Shown here piece by piece: positions 22,754 to 36,657 of a stretch of DNA of 64,000 nucleotides. The stretch lies in contig NC_041011.1 in assembly GCF_004193775.1 (NCBI RefSeq), positions 45,887,167 through 45,951,166 of the forward strand. The letters run 5' to 3'. The stretch is from Glycine soja. Its lineage: Eukaryota > Streptophyta > Magnoliopsida > Fabales > Fabaceae. How positions within the stretch are numbered: position 1 is the stretch's first letter; every line of letters begins with the position of its first letter. The position numbers and the translations under genes were made by a program. The notes beneath the pieces were generated by a model. The model worked only from the letters and a program-made list of their open reading frames with translations, was not told where the DNA came from and did no database searches.

Positions 22754-25150
22754 ATGGATTGTAGTAACGAGTTGGATATGCAAGAACCGAGCATTGAGAC
22801 GGATAAGCTTAGTTACGAAATCTTCTCCATTCTCGAAAGCAAGTTTCTCTTCGGCTACGACGATCCAAAGCTCTGGTTCCCCAAGCAAATACCTCCCAAG
22901 CCGGAATCTCAGACTCCGGCAGCTACCGCCGCCGTGGACTGCGTCTCCGCAGTCAAGAACCAGCGCGGCAAGATATGCATTCTCGCCATCGACGGCGGCG
23001 GCATGCGCGGGATTCTCGCCGGAAAAGCCCTCGCCTACCTGGAAGCCGCGCTGAAGAAGAAATCCGGCGACCAGAACGCCACCATCGCAGACTACTTCGA
23101 CGTGGCCGCTGGCGCCGGAGTCGGCGGCATCTTCACGGCGATGCTCTTCTCCACCAAAGACCACCGCCGCCCGATTTTCTCCGCCGACGACACGTGGCGG
23201 TTTCTGGCAGAGAAAGGAAACAAATTCTACCGCGCGGGAGGCAGCGCAAGCAACCGGGGGTTGCTGAAGAGGTTACTTTCCAGTGGAGGTTCCGGCTCGG
23301 TGTCGTCGGCGACGGCGGGTTTGGAGAAAGCGGTGAAGGAAGCGTTCACGGCGGAGAATGGTGGTGGGAGTTTGACTCTAAAGGACACTCTAAAACCGGT
23401 TCTGATTCCGTGCTACGACTTATCGAGTACGGCGCCGTTTTTGTTCTCACGTGCGGACGCGTTGGAAACGGATAGCTTCGACTTCCGGTTGTGGGAGGTA
23501 TGTCGTGCCACCTCGGCCGAACCGGGTTTGTTCGAACCGGTTCAGATGCGTTCCGTGGATGGTCAAACAAAGTGCGTGGCCGTGGACGGAGGTTTAGCGA
23601 TGAGTAACCCAACGGGGGCGGCAATCACGCACGTGCTGCACAACAAGCAAGAGTTTCCGTTCGTGCGAGGCGTGGAGGACCTTCTTGTTCTGTCCCTCGG
23701 AACGGGTCAACTATTGGAGGTGAGTTACGACTTTGACCGAGTCAAACGCTGGAAGGCCAAGGATTGGGCCAGGCCCATGGCCCGCATTTCCGCCGACGGC
23801 TCCTCTGACCTCGTCGACCAGGCCATCGCCATGGCCTTTGGTCAGTGCCGCAGCACCAATTATGTCCGCATTCAGGTATTTTTTTTATTATTATTTATTT
23901 TGGTTTGCTAGTCTAGTTGTCAATTGTCACCCCCTAGCCTGTTTTAGTTTAATAAGAAATTTTAAATTAAAGTCTTAAATATATAGTTATGTTAAATATT
24001 TGAAGCAAAAATTTGCCACCAATAATCATCATACAAAGTTCAAACAAGATTGACTGGAAATTACCTGTAGTCTATGCCAAAAAAAATTTCAATCGTCGCA
24101 GAATGTCACAATTATGGTTTGAAAAATGGGAAAAGGAAACTGTTGATGTCTTTCTATTTTTTGGGCTCATTTCTGGTAACTGGTTGAGTTTGTGAATTTC
24201 ATAAACGTTAAGGGAGGGTATTGAATGGAGTAAATTTCACACCAGCCGGAGGGTAGGGGGTGTGGGGTTTCTGTTGTGTGTTTGTTGTCTGGATGTAGCT
24301 AGCAAGTTGGATGAGTATGTATGGGGGTAGCAATAGCATAGCTGGATTTGGACTTGTTAGAGGGATATCTATTGATGAACGGGTGTTAATTAATGAAATG
24401 CTTTTTGTCCATTTTGTATTGTGTATCAATGTTAAGAAAACCTTGTCATTCTTGAGCAACTTGGTTTTAGTTATACCATGGAAAATGGATACAAATGCAA
24501 TTTGGTATTCTCATTTGGATTGAAGGAATGCCCATTTGCGACTCTTTCTTAATTAGAGCCGTGTCGTGTGTAGTATAGTAATACACCTTTTTAATTTTAG
24601 GTATAACTAATATGAAAGCCCATTCCATATCGGTTGGGATTATGATCACCAAAGTGGTTGATTTTAATTGAGATTAATGCGTGTATGAGTGTATCTTCAC
24701 TATCTTGTCATTTAATTTCTTTCATGCTCATTCATTTTGTCCTTTTCAATTGAGTTTATGATCCTGGCAGCTGGCTGGCATTGAAATCTTGCTGACACCA
24801 TTATAGGGCTGAGTGCAAGTAAAATATACTTACTAGGTATATTTCAGTTTTTACATGATGGATTCTTATATATGTGACAGGCAAATGGGTCAAGTATGGG
24901 GCGATGTGGACCCAATGTGGATACAGATTCAAGTCCCGGCAATGTGAAGATGCTAGTAGGAATAGCAGAAGAGATGTTGAAGCAGGAGAATGTAGAGTCA
25001 GTACTGTTTGGAGGAAAGAGAATTGGGGAGCAGAGTAACTTCGAGAAACTTGACTGGTTTGCTGGAGAACTTGTTCAGGAGCATCAGAGGAGGAGCTGCA
25101 GAATAGCTCCCACTGTTGCTTTCAAGCAAGCAACCCCAAAAGCGACTTAG
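22754..25150 (+). CDS. patatin-related phospholipase A, pPLAIII class
   Basis: There are two exons, 22,754-23,875 and 24,881-25,150 (GT-AG, phase 0), giving 463 aa. The fold is a patatin acyl hydrolase acting on membrane phospho- and galactolipids. The phosphate/oxyanion loop D-G-G-G-M-R-G is at 80-86 and the catalytic Asp is in V-D-G-G-L (Asp278). At the nucleophile position, classical patatin has G-x-S-x-G. This protein has G-A-G-V-G (120-124), so the serine is replaced by Gly122, the hallmark of the plant pPLAIII class linked to cell elongation and wall phenotypes. The N-terminus P-S-I-E-T-D-K-L-S-Y-E-I-F-S-I-L-E-S-K-F is also class-typical. The C-terminal exon holds the usual variable tail. 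Exon 1 is GC-rich. There is no signal peptide; a membrane-associated location is likely from the family. The orthologue number within pPLAIII cannot be fixed by eye. Confidence 0.93.
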
Positions 25151-28100
25151 GCCATCCATGGCCAACAACAGTTCAAAGAATCAACCTAAAGAAAAAGGTA
25201 ACCACTCTTTGCTGTTTTTTTGTGTGTTTTACCTCAATAATTTATAGACATCCTTTCAAAGAAAGCGTTTTAGGGGACCCCGCTGAATAAATTACCAAAG
25301 GGAAGAAGGCATCTTAATTAAAATAGTGATGGCAATCAAATACTACTATTCAGGTGTTTTTGTTTTTACTTTTTTTTAATAAATCAAACATGCCCTACAT
25401 TGCTTTGCTCAACTAACCCCATTTAATTTCTAATAGCTTCATTTTATCAAATCACAAGCTTTTATGTCGATGTATGACAGCATAACATTGTTAAATTCTT
25501 TTTCTTGTCCAGTCATTTCGCTGGTTACTTGAAAGTGTGTTTACCGAATGAACCCCCTTTCCTTTATTTTTTTTCTTTTTCCTTTTTTGGTTTATAGTTA
25601 TTTTCCTGTTCTCTTGGTGATGGGGTGAAATGTTGAACATAGTATTTAACTGGTGGGGGGCGATCACCCACTTGTGGATGTCTTGTAGTGAAATATCATA
25701 CAGGTTCATCCTAACTACCCCAGTTGAATTTCATTGACTAGCAAAGAATTGTTATCCAGAACAGGTGCTGAATTTGTCAGCTTCTGTGTATGCGTGGACG
25801 TGAACTTATCTAAGTTGTCTCCTTATTAGGTCAGTTTAGATTATCAAATCTTTTTAACAAGCAATTGTGGTTATATATGTCGTATTGAAGGAAGATGAAG
25901 AACATAGGTGATGTGGGGCCACCGACACTTATGTTAGTATTGGGAAAAGGGCATTGTGGTCAATTTATTTCAAAAGGGAAAAAGCGGGGTGGGAACTTGG
26001 AAGATGTTGAGAGGGTATTTTGATCATAAAGAATGAGATCATGGCGGGACACCCTTAAAAGTATTTCCGTAGTCCTGAAAAGGTGCTTCTCATGTCATGA
26101 TGCCAAGGGTGGTTGGTTGGTTTCATTTATAAAAAATTGGTGTGGTTGACTATTAACTTTGCTCTTCAAAGTAAATCAAATAAGTATTATTGAGATTCTT
26201 AACTAGTTACTAACTTGTAATTGCATGTGCAGAGGGCATTGAGGTAATTTGCTTGAAAGTTTAGTATTCACTAGTTGTGGGTCATACCCCTAATTAAGTA
26301 GGTTCCTTTTTCTGCTGTTTGTCGTATCTTGTTTCCTCATTCGATCCGTATATTTGGTTGCACATCTCTCTTTATCTTTTTCCAACCTATGACGGTAGTT
26401 TTCTAGGCCCTTGAATAAATTACTAGGCGAATCAACTTTTGTAAATTTGTAGATTATTATTCGAACCACTTAATTTTGTGTGAGATTTCACAGAAACCAA
26501 TTTTCATACTTCAATTGAGTAGAATGCGGCTCTTTTTATAAGTATGTTTCTGGGGTATCATATGGGAAATTAACCTTATTACATAATATTGACTAAATAA
26601 AGAACATTTGGGCAGTCAGAGAGAAAGAAATTGGTTTGCTAGATTCGGGGAAGTCTGACTATGAAGGGAACAGTGAAATGGAGACAACGTTACAAGGCAT
26701 GAACGCTTCAGCAGTTTTTTTATTAATAAAAAAAGAAAATAGCTGAACAAAAGGTATTCACTATTAGGTCACTGCTCACATGTCCCCTAGAAGAGAGAAT
26801 GTTCAACACAGACTCAAATCCAAATATATTCCTTTTTTTTCTTTCAAACTCGAATGATTATGTTTGCCAACCCCAACAGCCAATGGGGTTCTATGAAATT
26901 AAAATCTAAAGCATCTAATTATTTTCATTTTGACTAAATTCTTGAAGTTTAAATAATTTCATTGTGACTATTTCTTGCAGTGAAAAACCGATATAGTAGG
27001 AAGCAGGAGCAAGGAAAAAGAAGGGGAAAAAAAAACAAAAGAAAAAGGCAGATAGTATAGTATAGCAGCTTTACTTTTCAAGATAGACAAAGAAGGTTAG
27101 GGAGTCGAGTGAAAAGGACAAGTGGTGTAAAAAGGGTGGAAAATTTTTGTGGGATACTTTGCTCTCCAGAGGACAGACATTGTGGTGTCCACACTACCTT
27201 TCTATTAGGGTAAGAAACCAAGAAAGAAAAAGCCAAGTGTCTGAGTTGAAGCTTTTTAGGGTCAAACATGAATCAAGTGTGAATTTTTTATTTTTAAAAT
27301 GAGAATTCAGGGTGGTTAATTGGATCACATTCTTCCATTCCATTCTAGTTTTCTTCTTCTTAAGGATATTTTGTAAATCTTTTTTTCATATTAAAAAAGT
27401 TTCATCCCTGCTTCAAAGGAACTGTGGAGGTGGTGGGCTACGTTGTTATTATAAATTTTAAATATGTGGCCACACTTGTCTCTGACCAAAGATCGATTGT
27501 TATTGTTCTTATTGTTTGTTGAATTCTTAGCATGGTTATGTTGAGTGTGATCTTTTTTTAATGATCATCACTGTCGCCTGTGACGATGGATGGCCAGTCA
27601 TGTTCATGGCTCGGAACTATCGGATTAAGAAATTATTTTTTTATTAACATTACTAACATATTAAATGTTGTATTACTGACCCACTAGGGTTGATCCTTGG
27701 CTTAAAAAAAAAAAACAGGATCCAACCAATGGTGAGGGATTGAGGTAGAATGCATAAAGTTATATGTTTAAATTTCACCATATCATTGTATACTAAAAAA
27801 TTGTATTATTAAACGGGTAGATTGATTGACACATAATTATTTTAACTTAATTAATAATCTCAAATTTAAATCTTGAATATATGATTGTACTAAATATTTA
27901 GAGAATTTTTTTTTATCATTCATAATAATTCATAATGATATAATTCAACTTGATAACAACTATTTCTCATACCGTGTCTTTAAAAAAACATTTGAAATGT
28001 TGTGATTTTTTTTTTATCGAAGCTTTTATTTTATTTTTATAGTTTTATTTAATCTTTTAAAATCTGGTTAAAGAGTCTAAATATATTGATTAAAAATTAA

Positions 28101-31100
28101 TAAATAAAAAATTTATCAAAATTATAATGTGGTGCATTGAAAACATTAATTCATAAAATTTATTTATTTGACTTTTTATCTGTATTTGATTAGATTTTAT
28201 CTTGTAAGAATATAAATTCCAAGGTCAATATGAGCTCTTTTTTTATAATTGATATTTTGCAATGTGTTCTGATTTGAAGTTTGTAAAAGTGAAATGCCTA
28301 TTCTTTTGTTTATATTGCTGTCTGTATCAAGTGGTAGTTATTAGACAAGTACCCGTTGTTCTCCTGGCTCTTCTCTTTGCTGTGTGTGTGCCTTGTGGAA
28401 GAGTGTTATTTTATCTCCTTTGTGGCACCTAACCAAGCGATTTTACCATTTGGCAAGTAAGTGATGTTGCACTAAAAAATAACTATATAATGAGTTAGGA
28501 AATGAAGTTTTGACTATGGTCCATGCGCATGCTGAACTCATGAAGCCTTATTCTTCATGCGGTACAGTTCTATTTGCTTCTAAACAAAGCAACAAAACCC
28601 ATCTGAGATATTTTTTTAACGTTTACAAAACAGAGGGCAAATAAGAATAATTGTTATAATAAACTCAAATCGACATTATAGCTTAAAAGACTAAGGTTTT
28701 GTTTGAAGGATTTTTTTTATATCGATGAGTACTCACCAGAGGAGAAGAAAATCAGATATTCAACTCTTTTTTTATAAACTAATATCAACTCATGTAATAT
28801 GTATCTTAATTTTTGTAGAAGTTAGAAAGGAAAAAGTTTTTTAAAATTAAATATTGTAAAAGAATTGAAACTAAATATCCAAAATTTAAAAATTTAAAAA
28901 TAGTTATATTTTTTTATTAAAAATAAACTTAATTAAAAATAACAATAAAAAAATCCAACTAAGTGCCTGATTGAGTAGCATATGAAACAGTCTGATTTGT
29001 ATCAAAACAAGTTTTATATAACTAAGGCTACTTTTGTTTTATTATTGGATGTCTTTTATCCATTATTTGGTTGTGCAAAGAGAAAAGGAGAGAAGAAAAA
29101 TAGGTAAAAAAATACACCGAAAAGAAAAATAATTTGGTTGAAGTGAAATAGAATACAAAAGAAAAATATTTAAATTAAAGTTGTTTGATAAATAAACAAA
29201 TAAAATTAAAGAAATTGATAATTTATGAAAATACTATTTTATCCTTTAGTTATATTTTTCTCTCTCCCAACATAAGCTATTTCTAACAAATCACCTAAGT
29301 AAATTTATAGGTTTTCTCTTTCTCCTAACTTAATAGTATTTAACTTTTTTATTTCTCCTCGACGTTATTCCAACACTTTCTTCCTCTCAAATCCGGGTAT
29401 TTCATATAAGATTAAATTTGACATGAATCCCACTACAAAAATTGAAATCTTAGTGTGTAAACATCCAAGATATTTATTCTCTCTTCTCTCCTTTCCCATA
29501 TTTGCTCTCAACCAAACAAGCACTTAGTGTGTTTGTCTTTCCATTTCAACACCCTCAAACCAACATTAAGACAAAAGCAAGAAATTGTTACTTTCCAGAA
29601 AACGATTTTATATGCAACAATAGTCATCTCAAAATTTATATTTACTATGATTTCTGATAACTGGTAGGGCAGATTTCTTTACACTAACTAGATAGTAGAT
29701 AGAAGTTAAAGTCTCCAATTTTTTATGTCTGCATGTGAATCAACAGTGTGGGTTTCCAACAATCAAAACATTGTGCGGCAATAGGATTGAAAGCTGACAA
29801 ATAAGAAACAAGAAGTGAAAGAATAATAAGAAGATGATCTGGTGGCCATTACTTTTCATTCCCCGTAATTGAGGGTAACGTACGTTTTAACTTTTAGGAC
29901 TTGTTGTTGGGCCCTTTGATTTGTTGACATTTTGGCTTTTGGATAGAAATTTTACTTTATGGTGGACACATTCTGGGGAGTTCAAATTTAGCAACGAGAC
30001 AAGTTCATTTCGAGAAGGGGATGAGTCTATCATTAACCTCAACCACGATTTGATAATGACATATCAACGAGAGATTACAAAATATGATTGAACAGAATGC
30101 CATTTATAGGTGTTGGAGATATCCTATTTATTTAACTAAACGGCCAATCCTATATCCTTACTAAGTAAACTGAATTCAAAAGTCTAACTAAGAAAATGAC
30201 AATAACGAGCACATCTATTTATTATTAATTAACCCATGCATGTCATGAATCACCCTTAGTCCTCTTCTCCAAGAGAATTATAAAAGTAAACTAAACTAAA
30301 TTAATTTTTAAAATTCTTCAAAATTTTAAATGTATGTATTTTTATATTTTAATTTATATTTATATTAACAAAATTCTACCAATTAAATCTTCTCTTCAAT
30401 ATTTTCTATATATTTAAAAAATCATACATTACAGACGTATGGCTTAATCCCATTTTTATTCAAAAGTATTGTATTTAATGAAACGTCCCAATTAGTACAT
30501 ATGTCATCATTCAAGATAATAAATTAAACCTCTAATATTTAATTTGGACGAATATCAATCTGCCTAAGCTGCCGTAAAAGACTAAAGCATGACCCTACCA
30601 TTGTTTCACATGCATGAGCAGACAAGAAATATGTTCTACTGTTCCAGTGAAAAAAAGTTAACGTTGTTGAGAGTGTTTACCAACTATTCAACTAATTCTT
30701 TTTGCAATTTCTGAGTAATCATGTATCAATATCTTACAACCACTGTTTGATCCTTTCCGTCCTATCTTACAGAAAGATACTTTTCCCTTGATCATTTTCC
30801 CACCTATAATTAAATAGCCCTCTACTAATCAAACAGACATAAAGATAAATTGATTGATTCTTGTCAAGTGTTGCTCTTTTGACATTTTTGTCTTGCTTTG
30901 ATCACATTTAGCATCTCATAATAGGATGCTTTGTCCATCTTTTCCACTATTCAATGTGAAAGAAAGATCACCATATAATATATTCAGATAAAGCACCTTA
31001 TATAGTCTTTACTAATTTCAGATTAAGCCTACTATACATGATTAAAAAAAATGTCACCGTCTAATCAACCAATTGGTGGAACACTGTGAGTCATGAGGTT

Positions 31101-33757
31101 AGAAAAGAAAGTATAGCTATATTGGAGGAAGTCCTAACTTAATTTCCTGTTTGGAAAGTGGAAAATTTCTTTTCTTTTTGGGGGGAAAGTGTGGGGAGGA
31201 TATCTTATAAATTAAAGAGATAATGAAGTTAATATGGACCTAGAATTATAGGTGATAGCTATTAGCTAGTGGGAGTGCAATCTGTTCATTAATAAGTACT
31301 AGTCATTTTTAAAGTCATTGTAGCTGGTGCTAAGTCGTTGTTTTAAGAAAAATAATAGTGGGTACGTTCCCTTTTTGTCATGTTCTTTAGGGCTATTCAT
31401 CTTTTCCGTGTACATGCCATTTGTCTAGATAACCTACTTATATCTTCATATATATTAATTTTGATGCTCTTTTGTTTGGTCCTGGCTGCAACCACAGGGT
31501 TCGAATTATCTTTAATTTGCCATTTGGTGCCGCCCTTTCCCCTTACTTTACATGTATAAATTATAGGGTGTTGGGGAATAATGTACTAAGATCCTGATTA
31601 ATGAATCTAAAAAAATTTGTAGAAATCACAAGAAGAATCACACAAAAAAAATTATAAATAATTTTATAAAATCTTAATGAAAATTTTTATTTTTAGTTCC
31701 TTAACTAGTAATAACAAATAGTCATTAAAACATTGACTAAGGAACTAAAAAACATACTTTATTAGGATGTGAAAAATTACATTACTTATAACTCAATTTT
31801 TTATATTCTCCTTTAATCTCTACAATAATTATTATCTTTTTAACTTTTAATCAATGCTCTAAGAATATTGTTAAGTAAGACTCATTAAATATTAACCAAT
31901 CTGGTCTTTATGGATGACCAAATTTCATAATGGAATCTTTCTTTTGTTATTCAAAATTATTGGCTTATCCTTGTTCCATTTGGGCATTTTTTGCTATCTT
32001 TTAACCCAATGAGCCTCCATTGTTCCCACCCGTTATGATTATGTTAATGGGATTAGCACGCTCATAGGGCCCTCAAACACGACTTCCTACTAAATTAAAT
32101 TAGATTATAATAACAGCGAAAATGATCACGATGATAATGACAAAAAGTGGCTCATTAGAGCTCTATCCTCCGCACAAAATAATTCCATTTAGTGTTTAAA
32201 TAATAAATAATTTACATCACTAATTGCTCGGTCGCGCTTTTTTTCTCTCTTCAGTCATCATATGTGAGCTGAAATATAATGAAAAGGCAATCAATCATAT
32301 ATTTCTGGCTCTTGTTGCTATTGGATTAGAAGGGTAGCTAACTGAAAGTGATGACACCAAAAATAAGAATAATGTGAGAGATTAAGTCCCTATTTACGTG
32401 CCGTGCTTGCAAAAACTTCTTATTTGGGTTGATTAGAGAGTTCAACTTCAACATGAATTGAAGTTCTGCACGCTGAATCTTTTAAGAATATATGATATAG
32501 TGATGTTTCGCTTTCACAACACAAGCCACTATAAAAGCATGAATTAGAATGCTACGTGGACATGGTATGATGGTTTACCAGTAATAATACCACTGAATTT
32601 TGCTTAACAGACAAGGACCGAATTAATTAACTAGCTAGGTATAAATATTGAAGGATGTGCATGATGCAATTGTGTATTTTATTAGAAGGAAATTAAAGCG
32701 TGTAGAATTAACTAATTTATACCATGATTAATTATGCGTTCAAGCATTTGTTCATATAATGAAGATAAGTATTTCTCACTTGTCTTTCATATTTATGTGC
32801 TAATTAAGATATGCATTTAATTTGAGTTTAAATCTAGACATCTGGTTGTCGTCTTAATAGGGTTGGTAATTTGATAAGGAAAATTCCGATTCACGTGTGA
32901 TAGCACTCCACGTTGTTGTTATTAAACACACAATTAACACGAATACAAGTTTGTTTAATACTACGATAATATTAATATTTGTATCCGTAGTACGATAATA
33001 CTTATTTAAAAAAAAATATAAAATCCAGAATTCTAAGATTTATAAGCAGAATTACAGATGTTAAATTTAAGTCAAGATAACTTCCCTTTATTTTGATTAA
33101 TACAATAATACGATAAATTACTCTTCTCGTGTATGTTCTATGTTTACTATGTATCGCCTATATACAACCTACATAACTAAATCTGATTTCTGAAAATACC
33201 ACAAGATATATAAGAGATTCATTAGATATTTAGTTGGGTTCTGAACTGTAAACCAAGTCAATATATTGGTCAAAGAATATCCCTCCCTCCCTCCCTCTTT
33301 CTTAAGCCTTATTCAATTTGTTGGTAAAAATATAATATTGCATTACATAAAAAATGTTATATTTTTTTATCAGCCAAGAAATGCATATATATTAAAAACC
33401 AATAAATGTTATATAATTATTGTTTTTCTTAGACCCGTAGTCATATTAGATTATGAATAATATGAGTATCTCTAAATTGATTTTTTTTAACAACCAAAAA
33501 GATATATTATATATAATAGATTGGTTATGGCACAAGCAGTGGCCATAGTCACCAATAAAAAATAAAAATAAAAAAAACAAAAGAGAAAAGAAATGTTTTA
33601 TACCATAACAGATCTCACTTGTCTTAACCTGTTAGAGCCACACAGCAGTAATATAACAAATACATTAGACAATAAATGCTTCCTAATACCATGCTTGATT
33701 GCCAGCATCGATGCCCAATAGAATCATCATTAATTTCTACACCAAAGCTCCTGCCTA
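25151..33757. other. gene-poor intergenic region (8.6 kb)
   Basis: The first few hundred bases are the 3' UTR of the phospholipase gene, with an AATAAA at 25,286-25,291. No further gene was recognised. Apart from a possible inverted-repeat element at 29,079-29,523, only AT-rich DNA, A/T runs and short ORFs without motifs are present. Confidence 0.5.
29079..29523. mobile_element. possible MITE-like inverted-repeat element
   Basis: The left segment TTTGGTTGTGCAAAGAG followed by AAAAGGAGAGAAGA is mirrored near 29,480-29,520 by TCTTCTCTCCTTTCCC and GCTCTCAACCAAACA. The inverted repeat is imperfect, no certain target duplication was found, and the interior is AT-rich and non-coding. Confidence 0.35.
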
Positions 33758-34721
33758 CACTACTAAAAAATCCATTTTGTACGACGCACATTCTAAGACG
33801 GTTGTATTGAACCGTCTTAGAATGTATGGCAGTAGCATTCCTGTAATTAATGCTAAGAGGATGATAACGTTTTTGGTGCACCGTCTTTGTAAGTAGAGAC
33901 GGAATGATAATTTGGTAAATTGCTTGTTATATTCAAAGGTAGTTTAGTCCATAGGATCGTCGTTGTTAGCGCAGTTCATATACTCACGTGTGCGGGTTGT
34001 CCTAGCCTCTTCTTCACTTACCTTGCATCTGATTCTAAGCCCTCAATTATCGACATCTGTCTCCGTCAATCGCACTCCTGTGCCGGCCTACCGTTGTGCC
34101 CTGACCCTACTGTGGTCCCGTCGTTGTCACCACCCGTCTCAGCCCTAAGCTTTGTCGCGCAGTCAACATTATTTCACAGTAATTTATTTGTTTTGATTTT
34201 CCTTTCTACACTTGGTTGCATTTTATTTGGGATTAATTTCAACACAATGTTGTCATAATTTGTATGCAGATGAACTTTATGAGCTTCATGGAAGAAAGTC
34301 AGTGCTAATATGTCACGGTCCATCATCACCAAGTACTTTGTTAAGGGTAAATATCTTTGCATATTAAGCCCATGATTATCCTTGTGCAAAGACTTGTGTT
34401 CTAGAACTTCAGGATCGATTCATTTCCAACAAAGTTTTCTGTTGAATACCACAAATTTGACGAGGTTGAATGTTTGTACTTGTTCCAGAAACTAGAGAAC
34501 TTCTCTAAGGTGGAATCAATCTTCTTGATTTTTCAACATCTATAGCTACATTACTACAAACATAATTTTGAGGACCCACAAAGGAGATCATTTTTCCAAG
34601 AACTCTAGAGGTAACAATATTATCTTTATTGTAACTCAATATATAATACTCATGAATGTCATTACCTCGTTTTCATTTCTTTAAATTGTATGATATCGTA
34701 GCCGGTACCACACTACAAAAC

Positions 34722-35548
34722 ATGGATCGAAGTTGGATTAAAGCACCACGCATAAGTGACGACTATCAGAAGGGGATTGAAAGTTTCTTGCATTTTGCGC
34801 AAGAAAATGGATCAGCACTTTGTGGAAAATATTTTTGTCCTTGTGTTAAATGTGTGAATGGGAGACGTCAGTCATTAGATGACATTAGATCACATCTTAT
34901 ACGTGAAGGCTTCAGTCCGACTTACACAAACTGGATATGGCATGGTGAATTGCCACAAATATCAACTACCCCTGAGACTGAGGCGAATGATGCACAAACA
35001 GGAGATCGTATGGAAGACATGATACGCGATCTTGGGCAAGAGGGTTTTCGGCAAGCTCATGCAACTTATTACGACAAATTACAAACAGATTCAAAGATGC
35101 CATTGTATTTGGGATGCACAACCTTCACTCGGTTATCGGCGGTGTTAGGTTTGGTCAACTTAAAGGTCATATTTGAGTGGAGTGACAAAAGTTTCACCGA
35201 CTTGCTTGTGTTGTTGAAAAATATGTTTCCTAAGGATAACATGTTACCGAAGAGTCACTACGAGACAAAGAAAATATTATGCCCCGTGGGTATGGAGTAC
35301 CAGAAAATTCATGCATGTCTTAATTACTGTATTTTGTACAGGAATCAGTTTGCGAAAATGCACAATTGCCCAACATGCCCTACAAGCTAAACAATGACGA
35401 ATGCAGTGATGATGCGGACACAAAGAACATTCGTCCAGCAAAGGTTTTTTGGTATCTTCCAATAATACCAAGGTTTAAGAGATTGTTTGCTAATGCGAAG
35501 GATGCAAAATACCTTCGAGTTACCAATTTCACATTGTATACATCTTGA
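34722..35548 (+). pseudogene. truncated, frameshifted TNP2-type CACTA transposase
   Basis: From ATG 34,722 the frame begins with the transposase-associated zinc-binding domain: M-D-R-S-W-I, then C-x-C-x-x-C, and W-x-W-H-G-E near residue 80. It then enters the TNP2 domain (E-W-S-D-K-S-F-T-D-L-L; G-M-E-Y-Q-K-I-H-A-C; N-C-P-T-C). The frame stops at 35,390, while the continuation (N-N-D-E-C-S, then P-A-K-V-F-W-Y-L-P-I-I-P-R-F-K-R-L-F-A-N) lies in another frame up to about 35,520, so there is a frameshift near 35,380-35,395. The catalytic core and the rest of TNP2 are absent, probably by internal deletion. The element would depend on transposase supplied elsewhere. Confidence 0.9.
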
Positions 35549-36271
35549 AAAAAAATGGTTCGAGTTACCAATTTCATTATGTCTTGAAATTCATCACTTG
35601 TGCTTTATCCTTACTTCAATTCTCTTTTGATAATACTATTCAGGATTTTGCGCTTAATGTTGTGTGGAATGGGTGGAACATATCTTTTGTGCAGTACAAT
35701 TGTATTGGCCTACGTAAAGCAAGATGATACTAGGCACAACTTTAATTTGGACACTCACTCAGTATGTGCAGCAGATAAAAGAAGAAAATAACAAGACAAA
35801 TGAATTGAGCTTCCCTCATAAGTTAAAATTAACTTGTGCACTTTAGCTTTTTCGACAAGGAAGATGAGAGAACCTCTATAAAAGTTAAGTGCAGAAGTTG
35901 ATTTTAACTTGTAGGACAAATTCTATAGCTAGTTCTTATTTAGAAGTTTCCTCTCTGACAGCTAAGCACTATTTATTCCACTTTATCCTAACTTGCCACG
36001 ATTATTAGTGTTTAATATGCTAATGATCTATATTAAGTTATCACCTCCTTATCACTTTATGATTTGATAAGCTTTTATGACCACTATGTATTTTGTTTAC
36101 AATTACGTACTAATTAAGACAACTTTTTATTTTGGTATATTATTTTAGTTGTAGAAGGTTTTATTCTTTGTTTTGTGGAACTAATATCTATGACCCTTTA
36201 TTTTTATTAATTTCTTGAGCAAACTAATGTCGAGACTAGGTACTTTAACTAATGTTTGGTTTTTAAAAACA

Positions 36272-36560
36272 AAAATCATTTTCTAAGACAGTTCTATCGA
36301 GAATCGTCTTAGAATGTACAACATTTTAAAACGGTCCTTTCGGGGAGACTGCCTTAGAATGTCATACATTCCAAGACAGGTGTGTCACGCAGACCGTCTT
36401 ATAATGTTGTACATTCTAAGACAATCTACAGGATAAATCCATCTTAGAGTGTATGACATAAGCCCGTCTTAAAATGTATGACATTCTAAGACGAGTTTGT
36501 GTTGGAGACCGTTTTAGAATGTACATCATTCTAAGACGGTCCTATGAACCGTCGTGGTAG
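36272..36560. repeat. CACTA right subterminal repeat cluster
   Basis: About ten variants of ACATTCTAAGACGG and its complement CCGTCTTAGAATGT occur in alternating orientation. The left end has a tight inverted pair at 33,789-33,826. Such arrays bind the TNPA-like protein in this superfamily. Confidence 0.8.
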
Positions 36561-36657
36561 ACCGTCAATGTTTTTACGACGTCCGCTACGACAATGTCTC
36601 AGAACCAACGATGTATGTGTCAAATAATCATCATAAAAACGTACTTTTCTAATAGTG

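Larger units (their letters stand above)
33758..36657 (+). mobile_element. CACTA (En/Spm-like) DNA transposon, non-autonomous
   Basis: The left end is CACTACTAAAAAATCC and the right end, read on the minus strand, is CACTATTAGAAAAGTACG. Both are flanked by the 3-bp target duplication CTA (33,755-33,757 and 36,658-36,660). Both subterminal regions carry inverted and direct copies of ACATTCTAAGACGG, the usual binding repeats of this superfamily. At 2.9 kb it is much shorter than autonomous CACTA elements and holds only a broken part of the transposase. The right terminus resembles the soybean Tgm family as I remember it. Confidence 0.93.

Noticed and set aside
22613..23164. 183-aa minus-strand ORF
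   Set aside because: It is antisense to phospholipase exon 1 and has no recognisable domain; the plus-strand frame has conserved patatin motifs.
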